Shown in pieces: positions 7,752 to 14,900 of a DNA stretch of 16,276 nucleotides. The DNA is from an uncultured Eubacteriales bacterium (GTDB taxonomy: Bacteria; Bacillota; Clostridia; Oscillospirales; Acutalibacteraceae): positions 1-16,276 of the forward strand of contig ONPE01000031.1 in the NCBI GenBank assembly GCA_900319615.1. Direction: 5' to 3'. The translations under genes and the position numbers were made by a program. The notes beneath the pieces are model-generated. The model worked only from the letters and a program-made list of their open reading frames with translations, was not told the DNA's origin and searched no databases. Every line of letters starts with the position of its first letter. Positions within the stretch are counted from its first letter, which is position 1.

Positions 7752-8374
7752 GCACGGTCACCTCCCGTTTGGATATCTATATCGGATATGACGTCTTTCA
7801 TCCTCACCCCGAGCACATTCATCAGCTTGCCCATGTTGAAGCCGTCGGGGATCCTTTCGCCGTTTTCCCAGCGGTATATAGTCTGGAACGATACGTCTAT
7901 CCTGTCGGCGAGCTCCTTTACTGATAAGCCGCGCTCTTTTCGTATGCTTTTGAGCCTCGTGCCCAGCGCTTTAGCGTCCTTTACGTCGTCGTAGCGATAG
8001 GCGTCGATGCTTTTCTCGAGCGGAAACCTCAGCTTGCCGAAGGACGCCATCAGCGCCTCCTCCGAAACAGGCTTCACGATGAAATCGCTTACGGGCACGG
8101 TGAACGCCTGCAGCGCGTACTCCGGATAGCCCGTTACAAAGATGACGTTCAGTCGCGGGTTTATCTGACACATAAGCTCCGCGACCTCGATACCGTTCAG
8201 CCCGGGCATATCCACATCGAGCAGGGCGACGTCGACCGGGTTCTCACGCAGGTATTCGATAGCCTCGCGCTGCTTCGTAAAGCAGACGCATCGCGCGTCC
8301 GGCATGACAGAGAGCACCTGCCGCCTGATCTCTGTTATGATCAGCTTATGATTATCTAAGATGATTATGTTCAT
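7748..8374 (-). CDS. Response regulator with REC receiver and XRE-type DNA-binding domain
   Basis: This 208-residue protein has two parts. Residues 1-120 form a receiver domain. Phospho-acceptor Asp53 sits in LLDVDMPGLNG, the switch Thr81 in IFVTGY, and Lys101 in the KP motif (DFIVKPV). The N-terminal acidic pair is reduced to Asp7 followed by Asn. Residues 138-195 form a Cro/C1-type helix-turn-helix (LKSIRKERGLSVKELADRID, then SFQTIYRWENGERIP). Kinases of the LytS/YesM class usually pair with regulators carrying LytTR or AraC output domains, so an XRE output is unusual. The start ATG at 8374 has GAGGA seven bases upstream, inside the end of the kinase gene, with only three bases between kinase stop and regulator start. 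It presumably accepts phosphate from that kinase and controls this cluster, but no operator was identified. Confidence 0.93.
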   Translation of the reverse strand: MNIIILDNHKLIITEIRRQVLSVMPDARCVCFTKQREAIEYLRENPVDVALLDVDMPGLNGIEVAELMCQINPRLNVIFVTGYPEYALQAFTVPVSDFIVKPVSEEALMASFGKLRFPLEKSIDAYRYDDVKDAKALGTRLKSIRKERGLSVKELADRIDVSFQTIYRWENGERIPDGFNMGKLMNVLGVRMKDVISDIDIQTGGDRA

Positions 8375-8377
8375 TTA

Positions 8378-9685
8378 TTATTCCTCGGTTTCTGCGTTGT
8401 TCTTTTGCTCGGGGACGAACACCGTCGCCCTTGTGCAGCCGGGTCGGCTGGTGATCTCCAGCTTGCCGCCGCACTGCAGCTCGAGGCGCGTTTTGGCGTT
8501 CTCCAGACCGACGCCGAAATCTGTGTTCTCAACGTCAAAGCCTACGCCGTTGTCCTCGACGCATATCATGTAGCCGTTGTCGGCTTTCTTTGAAGATATC
8601 GAGATAACGCCGCCGCTCTCAAGCGTGCCGATACCGTGGATAAGCGCGTTCTCGACCAGAGGCTCCACCGTCAGGGGAGGGAGGAGGAAGTCGACCTCGT
8701 CTGTGAAATACTTGACCTTCAGTCCCGTTTCGTCATCCACATTCTCGATGTTCAAAAACGCCCTGATGTGCTCCAGCTCCTCGCTGAATCGGATCAGCTC
8801 GCTCGAGCGCATCGCCTGGATGTTGCGCCTGATATAAAGCGAGAAGTCGTCCACCGCGTCGGACGCTTGCTTCTGATCCGTCCATATCAGCGCCTTGATG
8901 ATAAACAGCGCGTTGTAGATGAAGTGCGGCGATATCTGGTTTTGCAGGAGCCTTACGTTGGTGTTCGAGAGCTCGAGCTCCTTTTGCGTCAGCGCAAGCT
9001 CCTTTTTCAGGCTGTCCTCGAGTATCCTCGACTGATATACAAAGTTGAGGAAGAAATAGTACAGGTAGATATCTATGATTTGAACATACTTTACGATTCC
9101 GCTGACGATACCGAAATATTCCAGTATACAAGAGATGACCGTCGATATCGCCAGATACATGATGATAGAGTTGTAGCCCGACGTGACGTCGTAGAAAAAC
9201 ATAAGAGAGGCGATGACCAGCACGAAGAGGTAGAACATCGCCACGCAAAACGGAAAGGCTCTGAGCGGACCTTCAACAAAATAGTACTCTTTGCTGAAAG
9301 TCAGCACAGGCAGCCCGGTGATATACGGCCCCACCGTCACGGCGAGGGCGCTGATCAGGTTCGGGATCACGAGCAGCCACCTCAGCACCTTGTTCTTTAT
9401 CAGCACCATGATCTGCATCATAAGTATCGTCGGCGAGATGAGGTATTTGGTGATCGTCGTCCAATAGCGGATATCCGCGAGAGAGGGGTCGTTCTCCGAC
9501 CATTTGCAGACAAATTCCACGAACAGCGAGAGTATCATTATCGCCGTCATGATCCATAGCGTAAACACCGCCGGCAGCTTGTTCTTCCTGTTGGTCAGCA
9601 TCAGCACGACCAACCCCAGAACCAGCAGGATCGACGGATAATCATATCTCAGAAATTCTATAAACGTAAATTCCATACAGTACAT
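8378..9685 (-). CDS. Sensor histidine kinase, LytS/YesM (His_kinase, GHKL) class with seven-helix sensor
   Basis: This protein of up to 435 residues has about seven hydrophobic helices in residues 15-217, then a short coiled segment (about 218-245), then a LytS/YesM-type kinase core. The H-box reads LLQNQISPHFIYNAL, with phospho-acceptor His254. The N-box is PLTVEPLVENALIHG (Asn346), and the G-boxes are DNGVGF (378-383) and GVGLENAK (391-398). Family knowledge says such kinases autophosphorylate on His and pass phosphate to a receiver Asp. The membrane-embedded sensor has little extracytoplasmic loop, which suggests sensing of a membrane-associated or small ligand, or of a membrane partner. 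There are two in-frame starts three codons apart. The ATG at 9676 has a weak GGA eight bases upstream and may be the true start instead of 9685. The gene heads the minus-strand cluster and lies just downstream of a good promoter. Confidence 0.95.
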   Translation of the reverse strand: MYCMEFTFIEFLRYDYPSILLVLGLVVLMLTNRKNKLPAVFTLWIMTAIMILSLFVEFVCKWSENDPSLADIRYWTTITKYLISPTILMMQIMVLIKNKVLRWLLVIPNLISALAVTVGPYITGLPVLTFSKEYYFVEGPLRAFPFCVAMFYLFVLVIASLMFFYDVTSGYNSIIMYLAISTVISCILEYFGIVSGIVKYVQIIDIYLYYFFLNFVYQSRILEDSLKKELALTQKELELSNTNVRLLQNQISPHFIYNALFIIKALIWTDQKQASDAVDDFSLYIRRNIQAMRSSELIRFSEELEHIRAFLNIENVDDETGLKVKYFTDEVDFLLPPLTVEPLVENALIHGIGTLESGGVISISSKKADNGYMICVEDNGVGFDVENTDFGVGLENAKTRLELQCGGKLEITSRPGCTRATVFVPEQKNNAETEE

Positions 9686-9710
9686 CCATTTTCTGATTAT
9701 TTATGCTTTG

Positions 9711-9739
9711 ATTGTAACAAATCAGAAACCAAAAGTCAT
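9711..9739 (-). promoter_or_regulatory. Candidate sigma-A promoter for the kinase cluster
   Basis: On the minus strand, ATGACT (9739-9734, four of six matches to TTGACA) is followed after 17 bp by TACAAT (9716-9711, five of six matches to TATAAT). Transcription would start near 9704, about 20-28 bases before the kinase start codon. That leaves little room for a leader. The position is right for the whole minus-strand gene string. Confidence 0.55.
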
Positions 9740-9994
9740 CACCAATTGGCGAAATTATAAATTATTTTATCTTTTATATGATCATCTGATTTCATACGCC
9801 GTTTAGTGATCCGTCAAACCGCATAATAATACGATCTGTATGAAAGGCTGAGAAGATTATTCACATATAACCACGGTGTATGTTTTGCGCTTATTTATTC
9901 ATTTAACTGATTCAAAGCAATTGTACCAACGGATAAAAATTCACACACTTAGGTTATTAATACAAAATGTACGTTTTTTGGGGGATAATTCTTG

Positions 9995-10056
9995 TATAAT
10001 CGCAAGTGTCGGACCGCAATGCGCCTTAAGGCGCCGCTAACACAACAGCCTTTAAG
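9995..10056 (+). promoter_or_regulatory. Isolated TATAAT followed by a compact dyad, possible structured leader
   Basis: A perfect TATAAT (9995-10000) with no good -35 precedes a compact structured stretch. GTGT (10006-10009) can pair with ACAC (10040-10043), CGG (10010-10012) with CCG (10034-10036), and the interior is the perfect palindrome GCGCCTTAAGGCGC (10021-10034). A second pairing, CTTAAGGC (10025-10032) with GCCTTTAAG (10048-10056, one bulge), would compete with the first. I could not match it to a known riboswitch. Confidence 0.25.
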
Positions 10057-10090
10057 TCGCACAAGAAAATTTGATTTATAGATAAAAGTA

Positions 10091-10119
10091 TAGACAATCG
10101 TAGATCATTTTGTTATGAT
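10091..10119 (+). promoter_or_regulatory. Sigma-A promoter of the flavin-protein gene
   Basis: TAGACA (10091-10096) and TATGAT (10114-10119) are each one base from consensus and are separated by exactly 17 bp. A start site near 10126 would give a leader of about 30 bases containing AAAAGGAGATA, whose GGAG lies eight bases before the ATG at 10158. Confidence 0.7.
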
Positions 10120-10157
10120 TACATTAATAAAGAATCGATACAAAAGGAGATAGTATT

Positions 10158-10550
10158 ATGAGTAAAGTAAAAGATTTTTTAGCAGAAGCAGGGGTTTTCT
10201 TTATGGCTACTGTCGACGGAGATCAGCCTAAGCTGCGTCCGCTGGGCGCTTTTCTCGAAGAAGACGGCAAGTTGATTTTCGGAGTCGGCGACTTCAAAAA
10301 CGTTTACAGACAGATGACCGTAAATCCTCTGGTCGAGATCGTCGCCTGTAAGCCCGACGGACATTGGCTGCGTTATACCGGCAGGGCCGTGTTTGAAACG
10401 GATGGTAAATATGCCGAGCAAATGATAGCGGCTTCTCATCTTGAGGCTATCTATAACGAGCAAACCGGACATAAGCTGATGACGTTTCATTTGGAAGACG
10501 CCACGGCTGTGGAGATCCCCGTGATGGGCGAGGGAGAGAACCTGCTGTAA
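10158..10550 (+). CDS. Pyridoxamine 5'-phosphate oxidase family protein (FMN-binding split barrel)
   Basis: This 130-residue cytosolic protein has the short split-barrel flavin fold common in Clostridia. An N-terminal helix (MSKVKDFLAEAG) leads into FFMATVDGDQPKLRPLGAF, where strands carry the conserved Pro/Arg turn. GKLIFGVGDFKNVYRQM follows, then NPLVEIVACKPDGHWLRYTG, with the Trp-Leu-Arg strand typical of the family. The length is normal for single-domain members. These proteins bind FMN or sometimes F420 or heme, and most are of unknown substrate. Calling it a true pyridoxamine phosphate oxidase would be unsafe, because the vitamin B6 enzyme is longer and has an extra C-terminal domain. 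The ATG at 10158 is fixed by an AAGGAG site, and a strong promoter lies about 40 bases upstream. The hydrolase gene follows after 65 bp on the same strand, with no terminator seen between them. Confidence 0.9.
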   Translation: MSKVKDFLAEAGVFFMATVDGDQPKLRPLGAFLEEDGKLIFGVGDFKNVYRQMTVNPLVEIVACKPDGHWLRYTGRAVFETDGKYAEQMIAASHLEAIYNEQTGHKLMTFHLEDATAVEIPVMGEGENLL

Positions 10551-10615
10551 CGGCATCAAACGCATACTGTTTAAGCGAATAGATGAGAAAACATTAACCG
10601 AGGAGCGCCTTACCT

Positions 10616-11374
10616 ATGGAAAAGTATATCAGCATCAATCAGAACGGCGTCAGCATACGCAGCAAGCTGTACTGTACGGATATGAAGGATATCAAAGCAG
10701 TTGTCATATTCGGTCACGGATTCAGCGGCCATAAAGACAACCGCGCTGCTCAGAAGCTGGCTGCAAGGATACAAAAGCGTCACAGGGATGTCGCGCTGAT
10801 AGTGTTCGACTGGCCGTGCCACGGCGACGACGCGAGCAACAAGCTGAGGCTGGCGGACTGCATGAAGTATCTCGATAACGTGATCGGTTATGTGAAGACG
10901 AGGTTTTGCACAGATAAGCTGTACGGCTGTGCGACGAGCTTCGGCGGCTATCTGTTCCTGAAATACATAGCCGAGAGCGGTGATCCTTTCATCAAGCTCG
11001 CGCTGCGCTGTCCGGCGGTCGATATGTATGACGTCCTGACCGGCAGGATCATGTCCGACGATGACCTGGCTGCCATAAAAAAGAATAAGCCCGTTCTCAT
11101 CGGCTTTGACAGAAAAGTCAAGATAACAAAGGATTTTCTTGCTGAGCTTAAGGAGAACGATATCACTGTATCGGACTATAAGTCGATAGGGGATGATACG
11201 ATCATCATCCACGGCACAAAGGATGAGATCGTACCGTTTGACGCTGCAGAAAAATTCGCCGCAGATAACGGTATAGCCTTTTATCCCGTCGACGGAGCGG
11301 ATCACAGATTCTCCGATCCTCAAAAGATGGATACCGCGATCGACTTGATCCTGTCATCCTTTTCGATGAAGTGA
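10616..11374 (+). CDS. Alpha/beta hydrolase (serine hydrolase family)
   Basis: This 252-residue cytosolic protein has the alpha/beta-hydrolase layout. The oxyanion-hole segment is FGHGFSGHKDN (residues 32-42). FDWPCHGDD (64-72) is the equivalent of the usual D-x-x-G-x-G-x-S strand end. The nucleophile elbow is GCATSFGGY with Ser108, the acid is Asp203 in IIHGTKDEIVP, and the base is His230 in VDGADHRF. All three catalytic residues are in the expected order and spacing. The elbow has Ala-Thr before the Ser instead of the strict G-x-S-x-G, a variant tolerated in this superfamily. The substrate cannot be told from sequence. Esterases, acyl-peptidases and lipid hydrolases all share the fold. AGGAG lies ten bases before the ATG. 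It is probably co-transcribed with the flavin protein upstream, and a strong terminator follows about 150 bp after the stop. Confidence 0.9.
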   Translation: MEKYISINQNGVSIRSKLYCTDMKDIKAVVIFGHGFSGHKDNRAAQKLAARIQKRHRDVALIVFDWPCHGDDASNKLRLADCMKYLDNVIGYVKTRFCTDKLYGCATSFGGYLFLKYIAESGDPFIKLALRCPAVDMYDVLTGRIMSDDDLAAIKKNKPVLIGFDRKVKITKDFLAELKENDITVSDYKSIGDDTIIIHGTKDEIVPFDAAEKFAADNGIAFYPVDGADHRFSDPQKMDTAIDLILSSFSMK

Positions 11375-11525
11375 AACGGTCGTCCGTGAGGCAATATAGC
11401 TGCACGGCGATATCGGGAGGCATGATCGGCGCGCCTATGGATTCGACATGGGCGAATAAAGCACGACAGCTCCGGTCTTGAGATAAAAATAAGGCTGTGA
11501 ACACGGCGATCCGGCAAATGCCTCA

Positions 11526-11553
11526 GGCGCTCCTTCGGGGGCGCTGTTTTTTT
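11526..11553 (+). terminator. Intrinsic terminator after the hydrolase gene
   Basis: GGCGCTCC (11526-11533) and GGGGCGCT (11538-11545) form an eight-base-pair, mostly G-C stem closed by a UUCG tetraloop, with two G-U pairs. A G and seven T follow (11547-11553). This is a textbook rho-independent terminator on the plus strand. It ends the flavin-protein/hydrolase unit and insulates the XRE gene downstream. The preceding 150 bp (11375-11525) show no coding or regulatory signal that I can support. Confidence 0.93.
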
Positions 11554-11585
11554 AGATTTTATGCGTATTTTTTGCGTTTGAGGGA

Positions 11586-11615
11586 TTGACTTTTTCAAGA
11601 ATAATCTGCTATAAT
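11586..11615 (+). promoter_or_regulatory. Sigma-A promoter of the small XRE gene
   Basis: TTGACT (11586-11591) and TATAAT (11610-11615) are separated by 18 bp, directly after the terminator and about 45 bp before the start codon. This is close to consensus. Confidence 0.75.
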
Positions 11616-11659
11616 ATATTCACTTATAACTCAAGTAATTATCGAGGGGGATAAGGCTG

Positions 11660-11872
11660 ATGTTGCTCAATAATATAGAACTTGACGTCAAGACAAGATG
11701 TATAGAAGAGTCGATAACGCAGGCGAAGATCGCCGATGAACTCGGGACGACTCCCGGGTATATCAGCAGGATAGTCAACAGCAAGGAACAGATCATCAAT
11801 AAGACCTTTCTCGGCATTATGGATAAGCTCGGTTACGACGTTGAGCTTACCTATGTGAAAAAGGATGAGTGA
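11660..11872 (+). CDS. Small XRE-type helix-turn-helix DNA-binding protein
   Basis: This 70-residue protein is essentially a single DNA-binding domain. The residues SITQAKIADELGTTPGYISR (18-37) form the helix-turn-helix, with the usual Gln, Ala and Gly-Thr-Thr positions. A helix (KTFLGIMDKLG) and a short beta tail (YDVELTYVKKDE) follow. Minimal Cro/C1 regulators of this size bind DNA as dimers and often repress their own or adjacent genes. The ATG at 11660 has AGGGGG nine bases upstream. Its own promoter lies just ahead, insulated by a terminator. About 100 bp after its stop, the giant cyclic-di-GMP gene begins behind a promoter that carries a perfect palindrome, making this protein a natural candidate repressor of it. 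That link is inferred. The same palindrome is not seen at its own promoter. Confidence 0.85.
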   Translation: MLLNNIELDVKTRCIEESITQAKIADELGTTPGYISRIVNSKEQIINKTFLGIMDKLGYDVELTYVKKDE

Positions 11873-11897
11873 TGATTTTGTACATCCGCAAGCGTTT

Positions 11898-11925
11898 TTG
11901 ACCGTAATGATCGGATCATTATGAT
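11898..11925 (+). promoter_or_regulatory. Promoter with embedded 17-bp palindromic operator
   Basis: TTGACC (11898-11903) and TATGAT (11920-11925) lie 16 bp apart. The spacer is almost entirely filled by the perfect inverted repeat TAATGATC-G-GATCATTA (11905-11921), whose right arm runs into the -10. A protein bound there would block RNA polymerase, so this looks like a repressor-controlled promoter of the cyclic-di-GMP gene starting at 11977. The leader would be about 45 bases. The ribosome binding site is modest (AAGG at 11959-11962 or GGTGAT at 11969-11974). Confidence 0.65.
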
Positions 11926-11976
11926 AAAGAGATTTCCCGAACAGCATTTTACTCCAACAAGGAAAACGGTGATCTT

Positions 11977-14900
11977 ATGAAGAGATATCACTTTGATGAA
12001 CAATTGCAGGCCACTTACGAAAGTATGCAGGTGCCGTTTGCCATATATCAGTTTATAAATAAAAGGATCGTGACCATCGCGCTCTCCGACGGCTTCTGCG
12101 AGCTTTTCGGGTATGATGACAAAGCGCAGGCATATCATGACATGGATCACAATATGTACAAGGATACGCATCCGGACGATATGGCAAGGATAGAGGACGC
12201 TGCGTTCCGCTTCGCGACCGAGGACGGCAAGTATGAGGTCATCTACCGTACAGCTATGAAAGACAGCGCCGGATACAGGATCGTTCACGCATGGGGTCGT
12301 CATGTGTATACTGAGGACGGCGTGCGTCTGGCTCACATATGGTATGCGGACGAGGGAGCCTATACCGAAGAACCTCAGGCTGCCGAGTCTGAGCTGCAGC
12401 GCGCCATGAACAACGCGCTGCATATGGCGAGCATGGAGAAAACCAGGTCATATGATTCCTTGACCGGTTTACCGAACATGACATACTTCTTTGAGCAGGC
12501 AGAGGTCGAAAAGGAGCGCATCCAGCAGCAGGGCGGTATGCCTATCCTGCTGTATGTCGACTTCAACGGGATGAAGTTCTTCAACGCAAGGCACGGCTTT
12601 GCCGAGGGTGACAGCATACTGCAAACCTTTGCAAGAATGCTGTCCCAGACGTTCGGTCATGAGTGCAGCTGCCGCATAGGCGCGGATCATTTCGCCGTCC
12701 TGACCGAGGATGAGGGGATAGAGGAGAGGCTGAAGGGCATTTTTGAGAAGTTCAGCGAGACCTGCGGAGGCAAAACGCCCCCCGTCCATGTCGGTATCTA
12801 TCCTTACCGTATCGAGGACGTCCCTGCGAGCGCGGCTTGCGACAGGGCAAAGCTCGCGTGTACTTCATTAAACGGCTCATATACCTCCGTGTATTGCTAT
12901 TATGATACCGAGCTTCGGGAAGAAGCCTTCCTCAAGCAATACATTATCGAGAACTTTAATACCGCTCTCCGTGAGAGGTGGATAGATGTCTATCTCCAGC
13001 CGATAGTCCGCGCCGTCAACGAGAGGGTTTGCGATGTTGAAGCGCTGGCAAGATGGAACGACCCCGAGAAGGGTCTGCTCTCTCCCGCGATCTTTATCCC
13101 CGTGCTGGAGGAATCGGGTCTGATCTATAAGCTGGATCTGTATATGCTCGACAGAGTCATTGAGGCTATCAAGCTGTATTCGGAAGAAGGCTTCCTCGAC
13201 GTCCCTCATTCCATAAACATCTCGCGCGCCGACTTCGACGCCTGCGATATCGTTGAGGAGATTCGTAAACGCGTGGACGCTTCGGGTATCGGCAGGGATA
13301 TGATCACGATCGAGATAACCGAGAGCGTTATCGGCAGAGATCTCGAATTCATGAAGAAGCAGGTCGAGCGCTTCCGCGAGCTCGGGTTTTCGGTATGGAT
13401 GGACGACTTCGGCAGCGGTTACTCCTCCGTCGAGGTCTTGCAGAATATAAAATTCGACGTTATAAAATTTGATATGAGCTTTCTGCGTAAGCTCGAAACG
13501 GGAGAAGAGGGAAAGATCATCCTGACAGAGCTTATGCGGATGGTGACGTCCCTTAACGTAGACACTGTCTGCGAGGGCGTAGAGATGGAATCGCAGGTCA
13601 GGTTCCTGCAGGAGATCGGCTGTTCAAAGCTGCAGGGATATTACTACAGCAAGCCGCTGCCGCTTGATACCGTCCGGAAGATGCACGACGAAAATCTGCT
13701 GATAGAGTATGAGAATCCGAAAGAGTCGGGTTATTATGAGAACGTCAGCAGGGTCAATCTGTTCGGCATCGGTGTTATCGCAGGCGAAGGCGAGAATACG
13801 CTCCAAAGCAATTTCGGAGCCATCCCTATCTCCGTTATCGAAGTCGGCAAAGATGTGCCGATGTATATGCGCAGCAACCGTGCCTATCGGGAGTTTGCAA
13901 AACGTTACTTCAACGTAGATATCACGAACGGCGGCGAGGCGCTCGAGCAGCTGCCCGGCAGTTTCGGTTCAGCCGTTATTTCGGTGGTGAAAGAGTGCAG
14001 CGAGTCCGGGAATCGTCTGTTCTTTGATGACAGGATGCCCGACGGCTCGGTTATCCGTGCTTTTGTCAGGCGTGTAGACGTCAACCCCGTTACGGGTAAT
14101 GCGGCGGTCGCGATCGCCGTGCTCTCCGTCTCGGAGCCGGATGAAAAGACCCTGTACGCGGATATAGCGAAATCTCTTGCTGCCGACTACTACAATATTT
14201 ATGTTATCGACCTTGATACCGACACTTACATCGAGTACATCTCGCAGGTAGGCGGTGAAGATATAGCGGTACAGCGGCACGGCAGGGGCTTCTTTGAGTC
14301 TGCGAAGCGCGACACGATGACCCGCATCTACGAGGAGGACAGAGAACCCTTCCTTAAATGGTTCTCTAAAGAAAACGTGCTCAAAGAGATCGACGAGCAT
14401 GGCTTTTTCACGACGACCTACCGTCTGATAGATACGGGTACGCCGATGTATGTCAATATGAAGATCAACAGGATGCAGGGCGGCAACCGCCTCATCCTCG
14501 GCGTCAGTATCATCGACACGCAGATGAAGCAGCAGGAAGAGGAGAAAAAGCTGCGTCAGGAGCGAGTCTCGCTCGGCAGGATCGCAGCCTTGGCAGGTAA
14601 CTATATCGCCCTGTATATCGTCGATCCCGCCACGGAGCACTTCTATAAGTACAGCTCTTCGATGGAATACTCGAAGCTCGGTTTGACGGAGGAGGGCGAC
14701 GCCTTCTTCGATCAGGTGAAAACAGACGGCGAGAAGGTCATCTACCCGGAGGACAGAGAGAGGCTTCTGTATATCCTCACCAAGGATAACGTCCTGCGTG
14801 CGATCAGGCAGCACGGCATGTTCGTCCACAATTACCGCCTGCTTATCGAGGGCAGATATATGCCTGTCAGCCTGCGCGCGACTATGCTTCGGGAGGACGA

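Larger units (their letters stand above)
9686..10157. other. Divergent intergenic region of 472 bp without a gene
   Basis: No convincing coding frame or RNA gene was found here. The region is A/T-rich, apart from a GC-rich patch at about 10002-10060. It holds the kinase promoter at its left end and the promoter of the flavin-protein gene at its right end. Between them lie an isolated TATAAT (9995-10000) and a GC-rich dyad described separately. Weak short palindromes such as CCAATTGG (within 9742-9750) also occur. The region is longer than the two promoters alone require. Confidence 0.5.

Noticed and set aside
10002..10060. Cyclic-di-GMP (GEMM-type) riboswitch
   Set aside because: A GGACCGCAATGC stretch faintly recalls the conserved GGGACGCAAAGCC segment, but the rest of the core and the receptor helix are missing.
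12448..12930. First GGDEF domain as an active diguanylate cyclase
   Set aside because: The signature reads GADHF, lacking the second Gly and the catalytic Glu. It is kept as a degenerate, possibly regulatory, domain.
13969..14829. Long minus-strand open frames opposite the c-di-GMP gene (also 15286-16239)
   Set aside because: The plus strand encodes clear GGDEF, EAL and repeat modules throughout. The opposite frames show no domain and no start signals.
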